A DNA stretch of 11,745 nt from Nitrospirota bacterium (GTDB lineage: Bacteria > Nitrospirota > Thermodesulfovibrionia > Thermodesulfovibrionales > JdFR-86): the NCBI GenBank assembly GCA_030667205.1, contig DAOUWH010000022.1:1-11745 (forward strand), written 5' to 3'. Of the stretch, positions 1-5,647 are shown piece by piece. Within the stretch, counting starts at the first letter, position 1, and each line of letters opens with the position of its first letter. A model generated the notes under the pieces. That model had not been told where the DNA came from. It was given only the letters and a program-made list of their open reading frames with translations, and did not search any database. The translations under genes and the position numbers were made by a program.

Positions 1-279
1 CCGTGCAATAGAGGTGCCCATCAGGTAGCCGCCCTCGTAAACGGCATTGGCCCTGAGCATCGGAAATACGTAGTCCTTTACGAACTCCTCCCTGAGGTCC
101 TCTACATAGGCCTTCGACGCCCCGGTCTTAAGCGCCTTTGCCTTTACTGCCCGGAGGTCTTCCTGTTGTCCGAGGTCGGCGCAGAAGGCTATGACCTCGG
201 AGCCGTACTCCTCCTTAAGCCACTTGATGGCCACGGAGGTGTCCAGCCCGCCCGAGTAAGCAAGGACTATCTTCTTCAT
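1..279 (-). CDS. argG: Argininosuccinate synthase, N-terminal 93 residues (partial)
   Basis: Joins citrulline and aspartate using ATP, the penultimate step of arginine synthesis, in the cytoplasm. The reverse complement starts MKKIVLAYSGGLDTSVAIKW; the SGGLDTS stretch (residues 9-15) is the PP-loop ATP-binding motif of the N-type ATP pyrophosphatase family, and the following EVIAFCADLGQ and GTSIAR stretches match the family. ATG at 279-277 is preceded by GGAGG (286-290). The gene runs off the left edge, so about three quarters of the usual roughly 400 residues are missing. Whether other arg genes follow cannot be seen. It is transcribed away from the nitrogen-assimilation block and has its own predicted promoter. 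Identification is firm. Confidence 0.95.
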   Translation of the reverse strand, partial: MKKIVLAYSGGLDTSVAIKWLKEEYGSEVIAFCADLGQQEDLRAVKAKALKTGASKAYVEDLREEFVKDYVFPMLRANAVYEGGYLMGTSIAR

Positions 280-301
280 AAAGGCCTCCGGATATTGCAA
301 T

Positions 302-361
302 AGCGGCCCATGGGCCGCTTCTAAAGGTTAAACCATATCACAAATCCCGAAAAAATGTAAA
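302..361 (-). promoter_or_regulatory. Predicted argG promoter and leader palindrome
   Basis: On the minus strand TTTACA (361-356) and TATGGT (337-332) are separated by 18 bp, giving a predicted start near 325. Immediately downstream lies a perfect 18-bp palindrome, AGCGGCCCATGGGCCGCT (302-319), ending about 12 bases before the argG Shine-Dalgarno site. It could be a repressor operator or fold as a leader hairpin. A small GGTTTAACC palindrome (335-327) overlaps the -10 box. The -10 is a 4/6 match, so the promoter is a moderate prediction; the palindrome is exact. Confidence 0.5.
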
Positions 362-378
362 ACAGGGCTGCTGGCCCT
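351..378 (-). terminator. Weak intrinsic terminator after the Fe-S ORF
   Basis: On the minus strand AGGGC-cagca-GCCCT (378-364) is followed by GTTTTACATTTTTT (363-350). The stem is only 5 bp but GC-rich and the T-rich tail is good. It sits about 70 bases downstream of the small Cys-rich ORF and overlaps the -35 region of the predicted argG promoter, so it would separate the two transcripts. Confidence 0.45.
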
Positions 379-448
379 CTCAGCTGTCGCTATGCTGCCT
401 CTGTTTGCCGTGAAATATTGATTATAGTCCGGACAATGTAGTGGGAGC

Positions 449-658
449 TTAGTAGTTCTCGACCATTTCCCAGACGCCGCAGGGGCAGGTGGCCTCGCAC
501 ATCTTGCAGTCGCGGCAGGTGGCGCACGACATGCAGACGTTGGCCTCGGCCTCTGGCCTGAACTCCTCGGTGCGGCACAGGTCGTAGTAGTCGGACCTGA
601 CCCTTGCGTACGGGATAACGTCCTTTACCTCGGGCATCGCGTCGTAGTGCGTAAGCAC
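449..658 (-). CDS. Small Cys-rich Fe-S protein, or 3' remnant of an FAD/Fe-S oxidoreductase
   Basis: A 69-residue frame with a GTG start (658-656) and TAA stop. Its C-terminal half carries C42-x2-C45-x2-C48-x2-C51-x2-C54-x3-C58-P, enough ligands for at least one [4Fe-4S] cluster, after an acidic and Tyr-rich N-terminal half containing IPYARVRSDYYDLC. The frame extends upstream only to a TAG at 673-671 (giving HIHS before V1), and I see no Shine-Dalgarno site for the GTG. HIHSVLTHYD looks like the end of a larger flavoprotein domain rather than a natural start, and the other minus frame just upstream reads RQGRQDLGLA, so a frameshift near 671-675 is possible. No room exists upstream for a full oxidoreductase because the promoter of the divergent glutamate-synthase-like gene starts at 720. 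I favour a decayed or truncated gene, but a functional mini-ferredoxin is not excluded. Confidence 0.45.
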   Translation of the reverse strand: MLTHYDAMPEVKDVIPYARVRSDYYDLCRTEEFRPEAEANVCMSCATCRDCKMCEATCPCGVWEMVENY

Positions 659-719
659 CGAGTGTATGTGCTAGGCCGAGGTCCTGCCTGCCCTGGCGCG
701 GGGCCACCGGCGAGACCCC

Positions 720-748
720 TTGACAAAAACCGTGGAGGGCTTTAATGT
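720..748 (+). promoter_or_regulatory. Predicted sigma70 promoter of the glutamate-synthase-like gene
   Basis: A perfect TTGACA (720-725) is followed by a 17-bp spacer and TAATGT (743-748, 4/6 to TATAAT), putting the predicted start near 755 and leaving a leader of about 220 bases before the ATG at 977. The conserved operator-like element begins at the start point. The arrangement mirrors the glnA promoter. Confidence 0.65.
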
Positions 749-753
749 ATATG

Positions 754-774
754 GACATACGGTAACCGATTGCC
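754..774 (+). promoter_or_regulatory. Candidate NrpR operator, glt copy
   Basis: This 21-bp element reads GACATACGGTAACCG then ATTGCC. It matches 20 of 21 bases of an inverted copy at the glnA start site (5175-5195); similarity stops abruptly on both sides. It contains GGTA-ACCGAT-TGCC, that is GGTA-N6-TGCC, and also CGGT-A-ACCG. A site on top of +1 would be well placed to block initiation or promoter clearance. Assignment to NrpR is inference from the neighbouring regulator and the resemblance to the Methanosarcina operator (GGTA-N6-TACC, from memory). Confidence 0.65.
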
Positions 775-835
775 AACCGTGAGCAGGAAATAAGTTTCTA
801 TACGAGACCGGTACAAGCGCATAGAATCTTTTTAT

Positions 836-892
836 ATGGTGGACAACGTTATATGGAAGATAGAGGGGGTGGTTACAGAGGCGTTTGATTAA
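836..892 (+). other. Possible 18-codon leader ORF in the glt leader
   Basis: ATG at 836 opens a frame reading MVDNVIWKIEGVVTEAFD, closed by TAA at 890-892, inside the predicted 220-base leader. There is no recognisable Shine-Dalgarno site and no run of regulatory codons. TTATATGG occurs twice here (832-839 and 849-856). A small hairpin, AGGGGC-gtt-GCCCCT (939-953), lies 11 bases before the Shine-Dalgarno site of the main gene. Upstream-ORF or attenuator function is speculative. Confidence 0.15.
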
Positions 893-976
893 TCGGGTCC
901 AGGGACAGGAATTGACGTGTAAACGGAGTGAAAAGTTCAGGGGCGTTGCCCCTTAATTCAATACGGAGGTAGAAAC

Positions 977-2551
977 ATGAATAGCGGACAGCCAAATGCA
1001 AGCTCGGCAACGGGGACAAAAAACAGGGTCCCCGATCCGGCGCCGTACTCGGGCATATGTTCGGTATGCCTGGACGGTTGCCACGGGCCGTGCGAGATCG
1101 CAAAGTCATCTTACAGGGGGCGCGAGGTCCTTTATCCGACGCCCTACGGCAAGTCGACGGCCGGCGCCACAAAGCCTTATCCGGTGGACTATTCGCACCT
1201 GAACATCCAGGGCACGTGCGTGGGCGCCGTAGGCATCGAGGCGGACTCGGACAAGGCGATATTTCCTGCCGTATCCACGGCAAGCTCGCTGGGCAACAAG
1301 AACAAGATAAAGCTCGACCTGCCCATATTCACCGGCGCCCTCGGCTCCACGGACGTGGCAAAGGACAACTGGGACGGCCTCGCAATCGGAGCGGCCATAT
1401 CCGGCATCATGGTGGTCATCGGAGAGAACGTCGTGGGAATGGACTCCAAGGCGGAGTTCAAAAAGGGCAGGGTAGTAAAATCCCCGGAGCTTAAGAGAAG
1501 GGTGGACTGCTTCAAGAACTGGCAGGGCAAGTCCGGCGCGATAGTGCTGCAGCAGAACGTCGAGGACACGAGCATCGGGTCCGCGGAGTATGCGATAGAC
1601 AAGCTCGGCGTAGAGTGCATCGAGCTCAAGTGGGGGCAGGGCGCCAAGAACATCGGGGGAGAGGTAAAACTCAAGACCCTCGAAAGGGCGCTCGATCTGA
1701 AGGACAGGGGCTATATTGTCCTGCCCGACCCTACGAACAAGATAGTGCAAAAGGCTTTCAAGGAAGAGGAGTTCAGGGAATTCGAAAGGCACTCAAGGCT
1801 CGGCATGGTGGACTACGATGCCTTCATGAAGACCGTAGAGCACTACCGCAAGGAGGGCGCCAAGACAGTATCTCTGAAGACAGGGGCCTACAGGATATCC
1901 GACCTCGCGAGGGCCCTGCGTTACTGTTCCGACGCGAAGATAGACTTCCTCACCATAGACGGCGCCGGCGGCGGCACGGGCATGAGCCCCTGGCGGATGA
2001 TGAACGAGTGGGGCATCCCGACAATATACCTTGAGGCTTTTACATACAGGTTTGCAAGCCAGCTCAAGGCAAAGGGCAGATACGTGCCCGACCTGGCGAT
2101 GGCCGGCGGGTTCTCGCTCGAGGACCACATATTCAAGGCACTCGCGCTGGGCGCCCCGTACGTAAAGGCCATCTGCATGGGCAGGGGCCTGATGATCCCC
2201 GCCTTTATCGGCAAGAACATCGAGGCCTGGATAAAGGAAGATACGCTCCCCAAGACAGTAAAGGAATATGGCGACGTGCCCGAGCGTATATTCATAACCT
2301 ATGAAACCCTCAGGGAGGAGTACGGCAAGGACTTCAATAAGATACCGCTGGGGGCCATAGGCATGTACACGTTCTGCGACAGGCTCAAGGTGGGGCTCAG
2401 GCAGCTGATGGCGGGCTCAAGAAAGTTCGCGGTAAAGCATCTGGAGAGGAACGACCTCGTCTCGCTCACCCGGGAGTGCGCGGATGTCACTGGCATTCCC
2501 TACGTAATGGAATCGGACGTGGAAGAGGCCCAAAGGATACTTTTAGGGTAG
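977..2551 (+). CDS. Glutamate-synthase-type FMN-binding protein (stand-alone GltB synthase domain)
   Basis: 524 residues. The bulk (about 75-500) is the FMN-binding (beta/alpha)8 synthase domain of glutamate synthase, which converts 2-oxoglutarate and ammonia or glutamine nitrogen to glutamate. The family hallmark DGAGGGTGMSPWRMMNEWG lies near residues 328-346, with IELKWGQGAKNIGGE, PDLAMAGGFSLEDHIFKALALGA and CMGRGLMIPAF elsewhere. The N-terminus carries C28-x2-C31-x3-C35-x3-C39, a likely Fe-S or metal site. No class II glutamine amidotransferase domain, GXGXG domain or NAD(P)H/FAD subunit is present here, as in the archaeal-type split GOGATs, so the nitrogen donor and electron donor are not evident. 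ATG 977 follows GGAGGT (965-970). It lies 54-63 bases upstream of nrpR and may be cotranscribed with it. Family assignment is firm; catalysis as a true GOGAT is unproven. Confidence 0.85.
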   Translation: MNSGQPNASSATGTKNRVPDPAPYSGICSVCLDGCHGPCEIAKSSYRGREVLYPTPYGKSTAGATKPYPVDYSHLNIQGTCVGAVGIEADSDKAIFPAVSTASSLGNKNKIKLDLPIFTGALGSTDVAKDNWDGLAIGAAISGIMVVIGENVVGMDSKAEFKKGRVVKSPELKRRVDCFKNWQGKSGAIVLQQNVEDTSIGSAEYAIDKLGVECIELKWGQGAKNIGGEVKLKTLERALDLKDRGYIVLPDPTNKIVQKAFKEEEFREFERHSRLGMVDYDAFMKTVEHYRKEGAKTVSLKTGAYRISDLARALRYCSDAKIDFLTIDGAGGGTGMSPWRMMNEWGIPTIYLEAFTYRFASQLKAKGRYVPDLAMAGGFSLEDHIFKALALGAPYVKAICMGRGLMIPAFIGKNIEAWIKEDTLPKTVKEYGDVPERIFITYETLREEYGKDFNKIPLGAIGMYTFCDRLKVGLRQLMAGSRKFAVKHLERNDLVSLTRECADVTGIPYVMESDVEEAQRILLG

Positions 2552-2555
2552 ACCG

Positions 2556-2599
2556 TATACCTCCGGGGCATTAAATTTTATACCCCGGTGGTATATAAT
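2556..2599 (+). promoter_or_regulatory. nrpR promoter with overlapping palindrome
   Basis: A perfect TATAAT (2594-2599) lies just upstream of nrpR; the -35 position (2571-2576, TTAAAT) is poor, so an activator, or mere AT richness, is possible. TATACC (2579-2584) and GGTATA (2590-2595) form an exact dyad around a 5-bp centre and run into the -10 box. A further TATACC (2556-2561) begins a longer inverted repeat: 2557-2568 pairs with 2583-2594 at 11 of 12 positions around a 14-base loop. The set could be an autoregulatory operator; as RNA it could be a hairpin between the glutamate-synthase-like gene and nrpR, but no T-tract follows. Confidence 0.5.
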
Positions 2600-2614
2600 T
2601 AAAGGGTGCAACCT

Positions 2615-3604
2615 ATGGATAAAACAGTCGTTTCCATACTCAAGGTCCTCGAAGGGCACCAGGAAAGCCCTCTGGGATCGAGGGAGATCTCCAGGCAGCT
2701 CAAGCTCCATGGGGTCGAGCTTACGGAGAGGACCGTGCGCTACCATATGAGGATAATGGACGAAAGGGGACTCACGAAGGTCTTCGGCAAGGAAGGAAGA
2801 AAGATTACCGAGAAGGGCCTCGATGAGCTGAAGAACGCCAGGGTCTCGGAGCGCATAGGGTTCATCATAAGCAAAATAGAGACCCTTTCGTACCAGACGG
2901 GCTTTGACCTCGAAAGCGGAAGCGGCGATGTGATCCTCAATGTGTCGTGCTTCCACGAGGAGGAGGCAAAGGCGGCCATCAAGGTGATGAAGCCCGTGTT
3001 CTCAGCGCCCTATGTGATGAGCGACAGGGTAGTGCTTGCCCGCGGGGGCGAAAGCATTGCAGAGGTGATGGTGCCCGCCGGCATGGTGGGTGTGGGCACC
3101 GTCTGCAGCGTCACGGTAAACGGCATATTCCTTAAGGCCTCGGTGCCCGTGGCCTCGAAGTTCGGAGGGATACTCCAGATAGAGAAGGGAGAGCCCAGCA
3201 GGTTCGCCTCGGTTATAAGCTACGAGGGCTCCTCGCTCGACCCTCACCTCGTGTTCATAAAAAGCGGGATGACCTCCGTGGCCGATGCCGTAAGGCGCGG
3301 CTCCGGTAGCATACTGGCAAGCTTCAGGGAGATCCCGGTGGTGTGCGTTGACAAGGCCCTCGAGCTTCAGGATAGGCTCAATGCAATCGGCATAGGCGGC
3401 ATACTCCTTGTGGGCAATCCCAACCAGCCTCTGGTCGAGATGCCGGTGAGCATGGACAAGGCGGGAATGGTGGTGGTGGGGGGCCTCAACCCCATAGCCG
3501 CCCTCGAGGAGGCCGGCATCAGTACCGAAAACACCGCGATGTCCGTACTTAAGGACTACTCCGAACTCGTGCCGTTTAAGGAGGCCGTAAAGAAATTCAT
3601 GTAG
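2615..3604 (+). CDS. nrpR: NrpR-like nitrogen repressor (winged helix plus NrpR/DUF128 domain)
   Basis: A 329-residue protein counted from ATG 2615. The N-terminal winged helix (about residues 5-75) has a recognition segment TERTVRYHMRIMDERGL and a wing ending in RKITEKGLDEL. The rest (about 80-325) is one NrpR (DUF128) domain, rich in Gly and Val, including VMVPAGMVGVGTVCSVTVNG and MVVVGGLNPIAALEEAG. In methanogens NrpR represses nif and glnA and releases DNA when 2-oxoglutarate accumulates in nitrogen shortage. The M. maripaludis protein has two such domains; one domain with a DNA-binding domain resembles Methanosarcina NrpRI. ATG 2615 has AAAGGG upstream (2601-2606); an in-frame GTG at 2606 is the alternative start and coincides with the predicted +1. 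It sits between its likely targets, the glutamate-synthase-like gene and glnA. Domain identification is good; effector and targets are inferred. Confidence 0.85.
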   Translation: MDKTVVSILKVLEGHQESPLGSREISRQLKLHGVELTERTVRYHMRIMDERGLTKVFGKEGRKITEKGLDELKNARVSERIGFIISKIETLSYQTGFDLESGSGDVILNVSCFHEEEAKAAIKVMKPVFSAPYVMSDRVVLARGGESIAEVMVPAGMVGVGTVCSVTVNGIFLKASVPVASKFGGILQIEKGEPSRFASVISYEGSSLDPHLVFIKSGMTSVADAVRRGSGSILASFREIPVVCVDKALELQDRLNAIGIGGILLVGNPNQPLVEMPVSMDKAGMVVVGGLNPIAALEEAGISTENTAMSVLKDYSELVPFKEAVKKFM

Positions 3605-3629
3605 AAAGAGCCGGGAGCTCCGGCTCTTT
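3605..3629 (+). terminator. Intrinsic terminator of the glt-nrpR unit
   Basis: A perfect 10-bp stem AAAGAGCCGG / CCGGCTCTTT with loop GAGCT starts directly after the nrpR stop codon. The 3' arm ends in TTTA, so the T-tract is short. It faces the glnA terminator about 35 bases away. Confidence 0.7.
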
Positions 3630-3655
3630 AAAGGGGAATACACAAAAAACAGGGG

Positions 3656-3685
3656 ATACAAAAAGGGGGGACAATGTCCCCCCTT
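3656..3685 (-). terminator. Intrinsic terminator of glnA
   Basis: On the minus strand AAGGGGGGAC-att-GTCCCCCCTT (3685-3663) makes a perfect 10-bp stem followed by TTTTTGT. It begins five bases after the glnA TAA. This is a textbook rho-independent terminator for the leftward transcript. Confidence 0.85.
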
Positions 3686-3689
3686 CTGC

Positions 3690-5027
3690 TTACAGTATCG
3701 GCAGGTAGGTCTCCAGTTCGTAGGGAAATACCTTGGTGCGGTAGTTGTCCCACTCGACCTTCTTGCTCATTATGAGCTCGTTGAAGATGTGCTCGCCGAG
3801 GGTCTCCTTCAGGAGCTTGCTCTTCTCGGCCACCTCTATGGCCTCGATGAGGCTTCCGGGAAGCTGTGCGATGCCCATACTCTTGCGCTTTTCCTCGCTG
3901 AGGTGGTAGACGTCCATCTCCGTGGGCTTCGGGATATTGTAGCCTTTTTCGATGCCCGTAAGGCCCGCGCTGAGCATCACGGCGAATGCGAGGTAAGGGT
4001 TGCACGCCGGGTCGGGCGAGCGGAGCTCTATCCTCGTGGCCTGTTCCTTTCCTGGCTTGTAAAGCGGCACCCTCACCAGTGCAGAGCGGTTCCTCATCGC
4101 CCAGCAGATGTAGACAGGGGCCTCGTAGCCGGGTACGAGCCTCTTGTAGGAGTTGACCCACTGGTTAAGCACGAGGGTTATTTCCCTTATGTGCTTGAGC
4201 AGGCCCGCGGTGTACTTCTTAGCCGTCTCCGAGAGGTAGTGCTTGTCCCTGGCGTTGAAGAAGGCGTTTTTATTGCCCTTAAAGAGCGACTGGTGGGTGT
4301 GCATGCCGCTTCCGTTCTGCCCCTCCAGGGGTTTTGGCATGAAAGTGGCGTAGACCCCGTGCTTCCGGGCAATCTCCTTTATTACCGTGCGGTAGGTAAT
4401 CACCGTGTCGGCCATCTCGAGGGCATCTTTGTACCGCAGGTCTATTTCGTGCTGCGAGGGGGCGACCTCGTGGTGGGCGTACTCTACCTTGATGCCCATC
4501 TGCTCGAGCGAGAGGATGGTCTCGCGCCTGATGTCCTCGGAGGCGTCCATCGAGTAGTCGAAGTAGCCGCCCTCGTCGAGCGTCTCGGTGCCGCGATTAT
4601 CCTTGAAGTAGAAGTACTCCAGTTCGGGGCCGAGGTAAAATGACGAGAAGCCCTTCTTCCTGGCCCGATCGAGGTTTGTCTTGAGCACGTATCTCGGGTC
4701 CCCCTTGTAGGGCGTGCCGTCGGGCTCGTAAATATCACAAAAGACTCTCGCCACCGCCTTCTCCTTCGGCCTCCACGGCAGAAGCGCGAAGGTCGAGGGG
4801 TCGGGCTTTGCTATCATGTCGCTTTCGTCGATCCTCGCAAACCCCTTAATGGAGGAGCCGTCAAAACCCATACCTTCATTGAAGGCCGTATCGATTTCCT
4901 CAACGGGCACCGCGAAGCCCTTCAGAGTGCCGTGGATGTCGGAGAACCACAGCCTCAGGAACTTCACGTCATGTTTCCTGACGAGTTCTTTGATGTCTTT
5001 TAAGTCTCTTGGTTTTGCCTTTGCCAT
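3690..5027 (-). CDS. glnA: Glutamine synthetase type I-alpha
   Basis: Condenses glutamate and ammonia with ATP to glutamine; a cytoplasmic dodecamer. 445 residues, the usual size of GSI-alpha. Visible signatures are FSDIHGTLKGFAVP (28-41), GFDGSSIKGFARIDESDM (54-71), EVAPSQHEIDLRY, KPLEGQNGSGMHTHQSLF, NRSALVRVP and RIELRSPDPACNPYLAFA. R65 aligns with the B. subtilis Arg62 position typical of GSI-alpha. The GSI-beta insertion and its adenylylated Tyr (NLYDLP) are absent; the corresponding stretch reads NIPKPTEMDVYHLSEEKRKSMGI. Control by adenylylation is therefore unlikely, which makes transcriptional control by the neighbouring NrpR-like repressor attractive. ATG 5027 has AAGGAGG (5040-5034). 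A promoter at 5233-5205 gives a leader of about 170 bases. Identification is firm. Confidence 0.97.
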   Translation of the reverse strand: MAKAKPRDLKDIKELVRKHDVKFLRLWFSDIHGTLKGFAVPVEEIDTAFNEGMGFDGSSIKGFARIDESDMIAKPDPSTFALLPWRPKEKAVARVFCDIYEPDGTPYKGDPRYVLKTNLDRARKKGFSSFYLGPELEYFYFKDNRGTETLDEGGYFDYSMDASEDIRRETILSLEQMGIKVEYAHHEVAPSQHEIDLRYKDALEMADTVITYRTVIKEIARKHGVYATFMPKPLEGQNGSGMHTHQSLFKGNKNAFFNARDKHYLSETAKKYTAGLLKHIREITLVLNQWVNSYKRLVPGYEAPVYICWAMRNRSALVRVPLYKPGKEQATRIELRSPDPACNPYLAFAVMLSAGLTGIEKGYNIPKPTEMDVYHLSEEKRKSMGIAQLPGSLIEAIEVAEKSKLLKETLGEHIFNELIMSKKVEWDNYRTKVFPYELETYLPIL

Positions 5028-5046
5028 CTGAGCCCTCCTTTAACGA

Positions 5047-5052
5047 ATTATA
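5047..5052 (-). promoter_or_regulatory. Possible second, proximal glnA -10 box
   Basis: TATAAT on the minus strand (5052-5047) in an AT-rich stretch would start transcription near 5040, exactly at the AAGGAGG of glnA. No good -35 box is seen 16-18 bp upstream, so this may only be unstructured AT-rich leader. If used, it would bypass the operator at 5175-5195. Confidence 0.25.
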
Positions 5053-5174
5053 TATTAAACTAAAGGAATTTTTTATTAAAGTGTTTTTCCATCCCCCATC
5101 CCGATCCGGCGCCGTTTTCGAAAAACCGCTGTAAAAGCCGTGGGCCTTGTTGCCGCAGGGGGCACATTCCAGAC

Positions 5175-5195
5175 GGCAAACGGTTACCGTATGTC
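5175..5195 (-). promoter_or_regulatory. Candidate NrpR operator, glnA copy
   Basis: On the minus strand the element reads GACATACGGTAACCG then TTTGCC, 20 of 21 bases identical to 754-774. It contains GGTA-ACCGTT-TGCC; extended, ACGGTA-N6-TGCCGT pairs at five of six arm positions. Alternatively CATACGGT-A-ACCGTTTG (5193-5177) is a 17-bp near-palindrome with one mismatched pair. It covers roughly +4 to +24 of the predicted transcript, as expected for a repressor site. NrpR as the binder is inferred. Confidence 0.65.
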
Positions 5196-5204
5196 AACGG
5201 GGAT

Positions 5205-5233
5205 AGAATACACCACCCGCCGGGCGTTGTCAA
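5205..5233 (-). promoter_or_regulatory. Predicted sigma70 promoter of glnA
   Basis: TTGACA (5233-5228), an exact 17-bp spacer and TATTCT (5210-5205) on the minus strand; predicted start near 5198. It lies about 60 bases beyond the stop of the upstream CMD-like gene. No sigma54-type GG-N10-GC element is evident nearby. Confidence 0.75.
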
Positions 5234-5294
5234 GCGACCCGGGGAGAGAATGCGACAAACATTGATTCTCGGAGTTTGCCTGGCTGAGGAGCGA

Positions 5295-5618
5295 CTATTC
5301 GTGCGTTTCCGGTTCTATGGTGTCGTCTACCCAGCTCAGGGCCGCCGAGGCCGTGGGGAAGCCTATGGTGCTCGTAAGCAGGAGCACCGTATGGCGAAGC
5401 TCCTCCGGGGTGGCCCCTGCCTCGAGGGCCCGCCTGGCGTGCGAGTGCACCGCGCCCTCGCTCCTTAGGGCGGCCGCCGCCGCAAGCTGCACGAGGTGCC
5501 CGGTCTTCTCATCTAGCGGCCCCGCATCCCGGGCGGCCTTTCCCAATTTATTCAGGGCATTGTAAAAAGGTGTGAACCTCTTCCTGATGCTCGTGTACTG
5601 ATGGGGAAGCTTTTGCAT
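5295..5618 (-). CDS. Carboxymuconolactone decarboxylase/AhpD-like protein lacking its CxxC
   Basis: 107 residues, all-helical, with the family core LVQLAAAAALRSEGAVHSH-ARRALEAGATPEELRHTVLL (43-80). In redox-active members this reads C-x2-C-x3-H; here the two Cys positions are S53 and A56 while H60 is kept, and the protein contains no Cys at all. AhpD-type disulfide chemistry is therefore impossible. ATG 5618 is chosen because AAGGAGG (5630-5624) stands five bases upstream; a TTG at 5633 would add five residues but has no comparable site. It follows the iron-sulfur flavoprotein gene by 29 bases and is probably cotranscribed. The function is unknown; binding of a small metabolite or a structural role is possible. 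Confidence 0.8.
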   Translation of the reverse strand: MQKLPHQYTSIRKRFTPFYNALNKLGKAARDAGPLDEKTGHLVQLAAAAALRSEGAVHSHARRALEAGATPEELRHTVLLLTSTIGFPTASAALSWVDDTIEPETHE

Positions 5619-5647
5619 GACGACCTCCTTCAAGGTTTAATAATCTT

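Noticed and set aside
1106..1792. Long minus-strand frame (228 codons) inside the glutamate-synthase-like gene
   Set aside because: Antisense shadow of a GC-rich gene; the plus strand encodes clear family motifs throughout.
3789..4643. 284-codon plus-strand frame inside glnA
   Set aside because: Antisense shadow; glnA motifs are continuous on the minus strand.
5028..5198. Sigma54 promoter or riboswitch in the glnA leader
   Set aside because: No GG-N10-GC element and no recognisable glutamine or other known riboswitch fold by eye; the sigma70 promoter with operator explains the region better.
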